Source: Mansonella perstans (taxonomy: Eukaryota > Nematoda > Chromadorea > Rhabditida > Onchocercidae). From it: a DNA stretch of 64,000 nucleotides. The position numbers and the translations under genes are program-made. Location of the stretch: contig JBAMDO010000570.1 of NCBI GenBank assembly GCA_037074765.1, forward strand, positions 620,001 through 684,000, written 5' to 3'. Under the pieces are notes generated by a model. That model was not told the DNA's origin. It was given only the letters and a program-made list of their open reading frames with translations, and made no database searches. Shown one piece after another: positions 48,701 to 60,595 of this stretch; the first letter of the stretch is position 1; every line of letters begins with the position of its first letter.

Positions 48701-51700
48701 CAGCAAGCTAGTATATTTCAACAAAATAATTGATAATTATAAATCATAATCGAAATTATTTTAAAATTTTTTATAACTGTGAAAATTATTGATTCATGAA
48801 GGATGATATTTGCATTTATGGAAACAATCATAAATTTTAAATGTTGAAGTGCACATTTCTATAACATATCAGTAACTTTTTAATTGGAAAAGTTTGAAAG
48901 AAGTTTTTAAACTTATTTTAAATCTTTATTTTATCTAATATTTATTCAAAGTATTTACTCAGTTATTTATATCAGCCATACTTTATGAACGTTTGGCGGA
49001 ATTAGAAAAGAAAAAACTGACAATTGCTGATGAAATTAATGCAGAGGGTACACCAGATGAACAGCGCGAACGTTTATTGCAAACAGTTATTCGTACAACT
49101 GATGAAATCAATGTGATACAAAAGCAGTAAGTAAATTAGTTATCAGATAAATATTTTCGATAATTTTTTTACAAAATATAACTTTATTGATTATTCAATG
49201 GTAATCCATTAATATCTAATTGAAATTTTGTACTGAATTAGAAAAAAGAGATGATTGAGTAACTTAATAGTTACACAATCAAATTGTACGAAATAATCAT
49301 GTGATATCTTAATCTACAGATTAGATGATGTCAATGAACAAATTAAGCAACTGACGGAAGAATTACAAGAATTTGATATAGAAATGGAAAATTTCGTTGG
49401 TAAATTATCAGACATCATCAGTTATCACCTGATATTATTATTTTGTTATTTTTATCCATATGATAGTAATATTTAAAGACTTTTGGATGAATTATTTTAA
49501 TTGAACAAATTCGATCCTATGCTTAAATTAAAGTTGTTATGATTATAACATATATCAGTTCTTCTGATAATTTATATCACTGTTTCTTGCTGCAACTCTG
49601 TCGACTAAGACCAATATATGTTTAGCGCTTAAATTTGAACAAAAAAATTTTCTCAAATGTTGAAAATACTGCAAAACGTTAATTTTATCCAGGTGAAAAG
49701 AATGAAAAATACCGGGAGCTTAAACTGAAAGAAATGGAAATAGATGAATTTTTAAATTCATACGATAACTTGAGAGCGCAGGAAGAGTCAAGAATTGATG
49801 AGACGTCTGCTGAAGTGGTCCGTATATTAGAATTAATTTCAACAAACATTACGAATTTATCTGTAAATTCCCAGAACATAAATTCCGATCATACCGAAAT
49901 GAATGTGGATAAAAATGTTTCGGCACCAGCACTGGAAGAATGTAAGCGTAGTACTTTCGAATTTGCACAGAAATTTTTCAAATTTTAACACCCGTGATGA
50001 GAACTGATATCCTTGCAAATTAATACTAATATTTGTAGTGTATGTTCGTTTACAAGAAGAATTGCTTGAAATGAATGAGCTGGAAGAGCATCTTAAAACA
50101 GATAACAGTCAAATTAATGAACGAATAAAAAAGATGGATGAGAAGATGGAAGAATTCGAAAATATAGACGATCTGAAAGATCATAAGAAACAGAAGCGCC
50201 AGGTATGATTAAGTTTATTGAGAAAAGAACGTAGTTTTTTTACAATGATCTGTTTTATTACATCCTTATAATTAATGCCAGCAAATGGTATTTTCAAACC
50301 AGGACCTAGAAAGTCACCGTGAAGTTCTGGCGGAAGAATTACCGAAAGTCAACAATTCATATCAGAAACTGATAGATGAATTAGAACGGACGAAATTTAC
50401 ATTGGAAAAAAATGACGATTATATTAAAGTGAGGAAATTTTGTTTAACGCTGAGACTTCTGAAAAAAGAATGCAGCTCAAATACTAACGCTTAGCTTTAA
50501 ATGTCTGGACAAATTTTATCTGTAATATTAATAATAATGGTTCAATTCTCTATTTCCAGATAGCGAGATGCATTTTAGGATTTTAAGATCAGATTAATCC
50601 ATTATAAAATCGATTATATTAACATTGGTTAGCATATAATGATTTTGCAATATTTTCCGTTGATCAGATTATATGAACTGGGTTTTTTTAATTTACATAA
50701 ATTAATATGCAAAATATTTTAGTTAAAAAATATGGAAAAAAAGTGGCGAAATGCAGAAAAAAGCTTGCATGCGTTACGTGAAGCAACGGCACGACGAGAA
50801 TTGGAAACAAATTATGAAGCTTTAAAGGAAGAGGTAAGAAAAATCACAAAAAAAACTATTTCATTACGTATGTCACGTACGCTTTAATAGTCTTTGTAAG
50901 TTTATATGAAATTTGACGTGTGATTGGGCAAACTGAGAGCAAATAGTCATTCTTACGTGTAGAGGATGACGTATAGTGCAAATGATATGACGTTTATACT
51001 ATTATGCAAATATCCTTTCAAAGAAATTTGCGCTTTGAGCATCAGACTTAATGATATTTCATTGTATCACTGTTTACCGAATAATTTTTTGAAATAGATG
51101 AAAATTTAAAAAATAGTAGTCATATTTTCTAGAAAAATTTAAGAATTCTAGAAATATTAGTGACATGTATTGTAGCAGAATGAAAGACAAACCATAAAAT
51201 ATTTGCAGTTCTATTTCAAAAATTTATGATACGATTATCATTATTTTAGTAGCAATTTTCTTATCGAGCACTGCTTGGCAAGAAGGGCATTAAGCTTAAA
51301 TTATTTCGCAGTAAATTATCTCATTTATAATTTAATTTTATTGTTTAATTTTCTCTTCAATTTTCTTGTATATTAGAACTTTTAGTAAAAGCTAATAACT
51401 GATCAGAAAAAAATTTTATTGCTTAATTTTCTCTTCAATTTTCTTGTATATTAGAACTTTTAGTAAAAGCTAATAACTGATCAGAAAAAAGTGATAACAC
51501 AAATAATTCAAAATTATGATTGATCAAATATGCTAAACTGTGCAGTTATTTTCTTAGGCATTTTTGTTCTTTATTTATGCTGCTACAGAAATTGAAACTG
51601 AGAAATGACAATCCCATAGTAAAATTTTATGTAAATTTCAATTCAAAACATTCTCGTATGTGCTTCTATTTTCAGGCACTGCGCCTGAAAGCAGGATACA

Positions 51701-51732
51701 ACGAGTTATTGATCGGATCTGTGAAACTTTGA
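45702..51732 (+). CDS. ift-74: IFT74, intraflagellar transport complex B coiled-coil subunit
   Basis: Fifteen exons join to 1905 nt (634 residues plus TGA): 45702-45807, 45938-46009, 46449-46495, 46611-46758, 46982-47126, 47613-47673, 48175-48375, 48545-48710, 48976-49126, 49320-49399, 49693-49941, 50039-50202, 50282-50428, 50723-50833 and 51676-51732. The N-terminal region of about 110 residues is basic and Arg/Pro/Thr-rich (SSRPTTARPKTSAGRRAAS), the part that with IFT81 contacts tubulin. The conserved RPVTQQGLTGV follows. The rest is coiled coil, with YYMSLLRAQMNSL, LVDCNKIMDLINTNSEL and LKNMEKKWRNAEKSLHALRE matching human IFT74 (600 residues). It acts in cilia, in nematodes only in sensory neurons. 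The X-box upstream supports ciliary expression. The last exon is tiny and separated by a long intron (about 840 bases). Confidence 0.94.
51334..51490 (+). repeat. 78-bp tandem duplication in the last IFT74 intron
   Basis: Two nearly identical 78-base copies (from TTTAATTTTCTCTTCAATTT to AACTGATCAGAAAAAA) lie end to end. Period read from matched positions 51345 and 51423. Confidence 0.9.
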
Positions 51733-54228
51733 TGATAATAAGGCTATCACTTCCCTTAATTATGTCATTTAATTATCTCGAGATCTTTTTGATATCATTT
51801 AATTTCACTGATTCCTCGCATATTGCTTCTAGCGACTTGTCTCTTTCTTAGTTTTTAATCAAATTTCGCCAAAATCTGAAATCAGAGATTTGAAGATCAG
51901 CTTCACGCAATAACCATTTTAATTTCTTTTTCGATGTGAAATACGCTGAATTTTTGCATATTTTGCCATTTATGCTTTTTCTTCAACTTATGTATACTAA
52001 TTATATTTATACAAATACAAACAACTAATATTGTAAGCATAAAGTGCATACTAAAGCAATAAATCTTAGGCAATTTTAAGTGGTGATTTTGGTATACATA
52101 TGTGATCATTCGGTTTATTCAACTAAATTTACTATAAAAAGTGAATGGTTTCGCAATTTTTTCGATATTAATTAGTACTTTTTCATTTTTCCTTTTCACT
52201 TTGCATATTTACAGCTTTTGGCTGGTTTTCGGACTAATTATTTTATGTGAAATTTTTATTTTTATATTGTACTTTCTAGCAATGTTTACCAATATGCTTC
52301 TTTTTTTATAAGACTTTCAATTAAGTATTGCCTTCGTTACTTCAACTAAATTTACTGAAATATCATTCTGGCGCAGGATTCTTTTTCTTCCTGCATTCCA
52401 TAAGGAACATTGATTTTTATCTGCTTTTTTCGATTCTAATTTTGGTAATTCCAAAAATCTAATTGCAAGAAGAATGTTAAAAATTTGTAACTCGTTTATC
52501 AATTAGTTTCTTGTTCGAACTTGTATCATCAAACTATAGAGCAGCAGGAAAAATAAAGTTAACAAATTGAGAAGTGAACGATTCTTTTCGTATCAAAAGA
52601 AAATTTGCAATTCACAATATGCATATTTCGATTTTTTAATTGAAAATTTTGACTGCACTTCAAAATTCGAAATATTGCGATGAAATAATAGGAAGAAAAA
52701 AATATAAAATTAGTATATGTTATAAATTTAGAAAATGTTTTTCAAGTGAAAAAGATCAACAATCAAATTTTGGCATATTTTTATTCCGTTCTCTTTTCTT
52801 CCGTTTGTAATTAAAATATCGGAATGGAAATGTCAAAGTTTTCCAAAACTGCATAATTATTATGTAAGAAAGCTTGATTAAAAACTCTATTTGATTGGAA
52901 ATTCAGAGTTCCTGAAAACTGTTACGGGGAAAAGAAAAATCTAAGTGAATGAAACTCTCTTCTGGTCTTCTCACCGCTGCTTGATTTTCTTTTCCCACAA
53001 AAAACAGTTGTTTGTGAAGTTCTTTGAAGTTTTCCAGCATGTTGATAAGACAGAAACAGTTATTTTTTTGTAACATAACATAATAGATTACATCCTCGAT
53101 GTCATATATTCAAGTGAGCTTCATTTTTTAATGAAGTTTTTAACCAGTTTAGAATTCAGTATATTAAGGATCCAATTTTATTACCACTGAAAGAAACAAA
53201 AAGCCAATACGGTTCTCTCGAGTCTAGTTTTTAGTTAAAAACTCGTTCACAGTTTATATTGTTATGTTAATATTGTTGTTTTATTAAGAAATAGTTTCGC
53301 TTTCATAGTTCACATCATTTTTGCTCGTTTCACCGTTTATTTATACGCAATAAAAATTTCCTACCTTTTTGAATTAATACATTTAAATGAAATAAGAAGA
53401 CTGCTTGAATTCAAACGTTTAAACATTGTTGTCAGGTAGGAATTCAAATTGTCAACGCTTCCTGAAAATGGAGAGGTGTATTGCCTACCAATTTTCTTTT
53501 TGCTTTTGCCTGATCTTTTCTGGACTACTTCTCCTTTGCTGGAAGTATTACATAACCAAAAGTGTATTGTGTTGATCTATTCGATAATTTTTTAGTTGTA
53601 AGCGAATTTAGTTGAAATTTCATTGAGAAACAAATGAATTTGGTTCAAATAAGTGCAGAACCGTAAAGTATGATTGGAATCCTAATTGAATCAATCATCG
53701 ATTAAATGTTTTGCTTAAACATACAACCAGAAAACTTCATACTTGCAAAAAACTGAAGTGAAAATCTGTAAAATGATTTTTAATTATGCATACATGCTTT
53801 TTGAAATGCTACCATTTTAAAACTTTCAAGAACTTCAATAATTAAGAGGCGTAAGATATAAAAATTAAGAAAACTTGTTTTCTTTTGCAACCTTTCTGTA
53901 GCTTAAGAAAAGTTACAAAAATATCCTTTATCCAATTAAAGAGCCACGTTTTCTTGGAGAGCAGACAAGTTTTTTAATTTCAACTGCTAGAAACATTTCA
54001 TAACACTTTTAAAATTGTAATTTATAAATCAATTCAACGAATTATGTAAGTTAATCTTTTGAAAATGCGTTTCAAAAATAATTAGTAGCAAATAATTATT
54101 CTTTATCATTGGCTAGTTATTTAAGTAATTTTTTTCTCCAAATGACCCACCATTCAAAAGAAGTTGAAGTAAAGCGGGAGAAACTACTTAATTGATCCAC
54201 TCGAATTACTTCTTAGATGAGATCTTAT
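51733..54228. other. Intergenic DNA after IFT74
   Basis: No supported exon on either strand. AT-rich, without obvious repeats. Confidence 0.5.
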
Positions 54229-54387
54229 TCAATGATCAATTGTATTGATACAACGGACAACAGCAATCTCTTTTGGATTCCGACAATATATACTCATTTG
54301 TGATAGTAATTGCTTATAATAACTTTCGTAGGGATAAGCAATACTATCTAAGTTTTGCCAATCTTTTGGCCAGAAGGGACAAAAGGA
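54229..54387 (-). other. Orphan terminal-exon-like ORF
   Basis: On the minus strand a strong acceptor (CTATTCCTTTTCAG) is followed by 52 codons and a TGA. The frame contains FCPFWPKDWQNLDSIAYPYE and CRNPKEIAVVRCINTIDH. Composition is protein-like (Trp, Pro, Cys, Tyr) rather than AT drift. A good donor, GTCAG/GTAAGT, lies upstream at about 54487, but its only ATG-initiated frame does not join in phase. No family recognised. May be the last exon of an unseen minus-strand gene or a relic. Confidence 0.35.
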
Positions 54388-54698
54388 CTGAAAAGGAATA
54401 GAAAAAAGCAAATTTTCTTCATTTATTCCAATTTTATGTCAGCATATCTAACCCAATCTTTTTTCTTCCCATCAAGTTGAACTTACCTGACATTACGGTA
54501 TCTTTTCGGAAATGTCGTTAAAGCTATCTTATTATGAAAAATATGATATTCGAATATCTCAAATTAAGTAATAACAGTGCCAGCAAGTTGTTAAGTTTGG
54601 CTATTTATTGGTTTAGCGTCAATTATTTCGTCTTTAAGGCCAAAATTTTGACCGCATTGGGAAAGGAAATTCGATAAATCGCCGAAAAAACTGATTAA
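54388..54698. other. Short spacer upstream of WDR23
   Basis: Contains an isolated minus-strand donor-like GTCAG/GTAAGT near 54487. The WDR23 promoter probably lies here. No motif identified. Confidence 0.4.
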
Positions 54699-57600
54699 AT
54701 GGCAGCTAGTGAATCCAGTTCATTTGAAGTGAGTTATATGTGTATTTCATTGGATTCTGCAACATTTTAATTGCTCTTTTAAATTTTGAAAATATTTTCA
54801 AATTTACTTCCAGAACGCTTTGAATTTAAAACTATGGACAGCCTCTTTATCCGGTTCATTTATGCCAAAAGTGTCCATTAATAAAATGGTTAAAGGACGT
54901 GAATTGGGTAGACGTGAGAGGCCAATATGTCATCATTTATCATCTATACCAGTAGGAAGCAATCAAAGATCGTCTCTATCAAATGCATCCAATGCTTTCA
55001 CGCTGAGCGAGAAAGCTCATCTTGTGAATAGGTGAATAGTTCAATTAAATTTTAATTAAACTGATTCAATTAAACTTTATTCTTGACGTAATGTTATTTC
55101 TACTTCTTTGTACATTTCTTGTATATTGTTGTTGTTGACTGTAGATTTCTGCCCAATGATTGGACTTTGATCGCAATGTATCCCGGTTCTCGATTTTCCT
55201 ATTGTTTTCATTTGTCTGACGAGGAATTTGTTACCTTCGATCAAGGTGAATGTTTTTTTCCAAATAATGTTGTTAAATTATCGGTATTTATCCCCGTGAA
55301 ATTCCGTGCATAAAACATAATGTTTAATTCAACAATTCTTTTTGGCTTTGTAAAACTAAGATTATCAATATTTCAAATTAGGAATGTAACAATAATTAGT
55401 ATTCAAAATTTATTTCGTTATAATGCTTATCATAATTTAATAGGTGAATAAGTTCATCGGTGGTATTTTCACCACATATCATAAATGATATTGCTGCATT
55501 CCATATTACTCTGTAATATCTATTCAAGAGTTATTATTAAATTGTCCTTTGTTTCTTTTTTCATGAAATTTTTATTTTCTCTTCTTTTCTATAGATATTT
55601 ATTAAATAAAACTTAAATTCTTTATAGATTTAATATTTTTTCAGATGATTTCTTATATTTTTTTACCCGTCAACGATCAGAATATAAATTAAAGAACCAA
55701 ACACGTTTAAAACGTTTAATTCGCCCAGAACAACGAGTTATTACTGATTTTACTTTCAATACAAGGGGCAATATGATAGCATATACAACTTCTAATGCAG
55801 ATGGTGCCTTTTTCCACTCACTGTTTTTTTTAATTTTATCTTATTGTTTAGTCAAAATTTCAATTAATTTTTCTCACAAATCATCAAATGGAAGTAACGA
55901 AAAAACAAAACAAAATTATGTATGCTTGCTGTAAAAGTGAAATTCAAATTAATTTTACTTTATTTACTTAATTTTGATCAAATTATACTATAAAATAGGC
56001 AGAGAATATGTAATTTCGTTCGATTAATTTTTCATAAAAATTACAAAATTCGAAATGAATATTTGAATTGATATGCAAATAATTGTTCACTTATTGTAGT
56101 TCGTTTTGCTAACATATTGCAACTTGATCAAGAAGAAGGTTGGACGCTGTGTAATGCAATACCAAAATCACGAAGTAGTGGATGGTGAACTAAAGCTTAA
56201 TAATATTGTTAATGTCTTTTTTTATTTTCTCTTTAAATAAATAATTTGAATTTTCGATTCATTTATTCTCAAGTTTTTTTATGTCCTGTTTTTGTTCTGT
56301 TTTATAGCAAATTATAAGAATATTTTATTGTCTTTTTGTTTTAGTGAAATAATTCGTTTTTTACAAGAACTTTAAAATTTTAAATAAAGAAAAGGTAGTA
56401 CAAAATTTTAGGGAAACACATTTCAGCATACGTTACACATTAGATGATGAACATTTGGTAGTTGGTGCAGCAGATGGTTTTGTAAGTGTCATTGATATCA
56501 GAGAAAGATCAGCTTACACAGTATGAGATTTTTCATTAGTTTGAAAATTAAACTCAAGTCAAAACGAATAGAATAAAATCCAACATAATTTTTTCAGCAT
56601 GATGAGTGATGATTTGCAACGCAAACAAAACCTTATTGCAAAAAAAAATTGTGAAAAATTTTAGGAAGCTTTTTTTGAAATCTGGTTTGCTAAATTTGCT
56701 GTAATGTTGTATAATATGTGTTTTACAATAAAATTAAAAAACAAAGGAAATGCAATACTTTGCAGTTTAAAGCTCATTACAAAGACGTTAGAGCAATTCA
56801 CTGCTCAAAAGCTAGTCCACATGTTTTCTATAGCGGAAGCCTTGATGGATCTTGCAAAGTAAGAGGATTTTTTTTCTTTTCGATATTCGATTATTAAATC
56901 GACTGTAACAGAAATTGGAAAATTAACAAAATTGTGAGGCTACCGTTTAATGATTTATATAAGTAAATATTAAATTTTTGTTGGAAAACTGTCATTGGTG
57001 TAAAGGTTAGTGAAATTATCACTACATGAACAGCTTATTAATTACAGCAAAATTAGACACTGTCATATACACTTATAAACTAAAAATCATTGCATTCAGG
57101 TGTGGGATAAACGCGCAGTTGATAATAATGAATCGATTAAGCTAGTTGCGGTAACACCCGGAACTGGATATAGCATAAATTATATTGATGGTGATAGTTA
57201 TGATAAATATATCGTGACAACTTCTGTTATTGGAACATTTACTATTTGGGATTTGCGTCGATTTCCTGACGTTCGTTCAAAAACTTTTTTACTATAAATA
57301 TTTGTGTATTAACCAATTTATGTACAGCATATTAGATAGAAAGATTTTCTTTTTTTTTTCCTTTTCTCTTTTTAATAATATTTCATGCATCCAGTGAAAG
57401 AATCCGTTTCTAGAATGTTTTATTTAACTTACAACAAAATGAACAGGAAGCAACTCATTCGAGAATAATAAATCATTTTCATGCAGGTCATTAAATATTA
57501 ATTTATTTTGTTGGCAAAAAAATTATTGAAACTAACATTACAAGTTGAATTAGTGTTATTGGAAAAATGGACAAAGAATTTAATAAGTGTAAAGTAGTTC

Positions 57601-58219
57601 ATTAATTATTTATAAATTCCCAATTTCGCAAAATATGATGTAATTTTTCACATTAATAGTTTAACATTAATATTAAGATTAAATTGATAAAACATTTTAA
57701 TCAGCAATAAATATGAGAGAGCTAAATAACCTGGAAACTTTTTGGCGAGCAAAATTTTCGCCAGAAAGAACCGGACATCGATATGTTTATTGCAGTTGCA
57801 GTAGTGGACGCGTTTATAGTAAGATTTATACGAATAATTTTTACTTGTTAATTGGTTGTTGAAATAATTAATTAGAAAAAATATTGGTTCACTTTTTTGT
57901 GTGCTCTTTTTAAGTTCCTTTTTTTAGTTTTCGATATTTTGTCCGGTGAAATACTTCCATCAGATCAAAGATGCACCGGAAGAATGTGCGACAGCAGTTG
58001 GCATCCAAACGATGACGAAATTATTAGCGTATCGGTAATACAAGCAAATGTTTTTTTATTAATTTATGATCTTTGCTTTTTCTTCTCAAATTAAATTTCA
58101 GTTAAAAAACAAAAAATAATTGTTTTTGGCTTATCTGTTAAAAAGAAGAAATTGTTTAGGAATATGGTAGAATAATAAGATGGTATCATAGCCGCACAGA
58201 TGCTACTGACATCGATTAA
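54699..58219 (+). CDS. wdr-23: WDR23/DCAF11-like WD40 substrate receptor of CUL4-DDB1
   Basis: Twelve exons join to 1305 nt (434 residues plus TAA): 54699-54728, 54814-55031, 55145-55245, 55645-55803, 56100-56184, 56427-56520, 56766-56858, 57100-57270, 57414-57486, 57705-57818, 57928-58034 and 58160-58219. RFLPNDWTLIAMY opens the propeller. WD repeats follow, with GAADGFVSVIDIRE, VFYSGSLDGSCKVWDKRAV, GTFTIWDLRRF, YVYCSCSSGRVYSIFDILSG and DSSWHPNDDEIISVS..GRIIRWY. Order and wording match WDR23/DCAF11 better than other WD proteins. In C. elegans WDR-23 recruits the stress factor SKN-1 (Nrf) for degradation; a like role is inferred. The exon at 57414-57486 is placed on phase alone and is least certain. 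The N-terminus is shorter than in human DCAF11. Confidence 0.88.
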
Positions 58220-60595
58220 ATAATTCCTTAAACAATAATTTTGATCCGAAAAAAAAGTTATTCATTTTTACTGCAAAATTTAATTTTGGGCATTATTTAA
58301 TATCTTCTTTTCAATAAATTTTACTGCTATGAACATTTTCGATGTTGTTTTTTATTTGTTTTTTTAAAACTTTTTCTCTCAGGTAATTTAATGGATTCTT
58401 ACGCTAGCAATAGTAGCCATAGGCTACTTTTCTTTTGTTCTTGCAAGCAAAGTTTAAAAAGAAGAAATTGTTCAGCAATAGGCTTCAATCATGCATCTGC
58501 TAAATGTTTTTTGTAAACTTAGTATTAATACAATGAAATTGAGCCAAGTTAGTACACAAATCAAATGCATCCTTTAGGTATTATTTATCTGAAATATTCA
58601 TTATCATTATCTTGCAAATTTCCGTTCCTTTTTTATAAATTTCTGTTGCAAACTGTTGCAAAATTTTTAATTGTATAAATTTAGCGAAAAAAATTCAGTT
58701 TATTTCCCAAATTCTTTCAAATTGTATCTTCTCTCCATTTTTTAATTTTTCCCTTTTGAATATTTATTTTCTTAAGGCCTTTGAGGAATCATGCTTGTAC
58801 AATTTATCATTTCACACTTAAAACAAAGTTATGAAATTTAGGGAGGAGATGGACGTTACTTAGTCATTTTTTTCTTTTGTAATTTTTGGTTTTATAAGTG
58901 ACTTACTTATGCATATTTTATGAAGCTTCATGTATATTACATGAATAAAAAATCAAATATATCTTATAGTTCAATCTCAGCTACAGTTAAAATTGCATCA
59001 GTCGACACAATTTTATTTGGAATTGCAAACTGAAAATTAAAAATCAAAATTGGTAAAAGAATCCCAAAAAAACGATATGCTGTACATCCAATAGTTCAAT
59101 CAGTTAATCCAGAAATTTTTCTTTGTATTTTGAGTGAGATGTTTTCAGGATATATCAAAATTCATCGAAAGTGATCATCCATTTCATTGATAGTTGTTGT
59201 GAATTTCACATTTGGATAATTTTTAAATCATCAAATCATATTTTCCTTAAATCCAATCTCGTTTCCTTCTGACAAAATAGACAAAATCAACATAGATTAT
59301 AACAGTTGCATTCATAATCGTTCATTGATTGTTGCAAATGATCAATTTTAATTAATGAAAATTAATATGATGTGAAAAATTTGTTTTCATCATTCAAAAT
59401 CACGTTTTAAAGAAATTTTGAAAGAAAAGCTGAATTTTACATTTGAAACTCTCAAACCTCTTTTGTTTATTTCTTTTTGAAATCAGGAGAAAAGGTGGAT
59501 TACTTTTAAATTTTTGAAATCAAGAAAATGTAAAACTTAAATTTACAAAGTAGCGATATACAAATAAAATATCAAATTTATCTACAAAGACCAATTATGA
59601 TGAAAAAAAATCCAACCTCTCAGTGAATTTGGAAATAATCATTGAGCATAGATTTTTTTTCTGATAAAATTGATATTTTCAATTCATTTTTGTAAAAAAT
59701 TGCAACAGAAGAGAATTAACATTCGGTTAACAGAAGTTAAAATAATGAATTGTACGAAACCAAAATGACTAAAGGAACACATGAAATCATTGTCGATTTA
59801 AAGTGCAGTTTAAGACAGTCCAATAATCAAAAAATAATATTGCAAAAACCCATGTACCAATCGATAGGTGAAGAATGAAACTGATAAAATGTGAAAGTAC
59901 TGGCTTGACGAATTGTTCAAGATAAAAGCAGGAGAGAGACGGATATTCGCTTTCAAATGAACATCTATTATAACTGTCACAATTAATCACAGACAAAATT
60001 TCAATGGATTTGTAACAAAACGACGACATAAAAAGCGGTGGTCATACTATACACAATAATATATCATAATATGACAGCAATACTTTATCATTAAACAGTT
60101 CCAAATGACTAGTTTTAATATTTTGTATTATTTATACAAAATTTTACTGCACAAATATTTCCTTTGTTGTTAATGTATTCGATGTTGTTGTCAATTTTTT
60201 TTGTTAATAAATCAAATTTTCAATTGTTCGAAATTTGTAATATCATTGTGATTTAATAATATGCAAATACTTCGACTAGAATGAAGGTATCGGAGAACTT
60301 TATCTATATTCAGCAGAAAGTTGATGAAATTAATTGCATTCCTATTAATATAGCTTAAACAGCAAATGAATAATTGATTTTTTCAAATTTTTTTTTGATA
60401 ATCTGCCAATATTTTCAACGGACCAATGTATAGGTACTAGCTGGAATTTGATTCGTTTTAAAATCGCTTTCTTTATTTAATATTCTTCTTGCACGTCCCT
60501 ATAAATCGTCTGATTTTTCAGTACCTTGCAACATATTAGATGAACTAATTGTTATTAGTCTTTCAGCTAATTAATTATTAGCTAACCCTAATTGC
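58220..60595. other. Space between convergent WDR23 and importin-alpha genes
   Basis: AT-rich 3' flanks. No supported exon on either strand. Confidence 0.5.
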
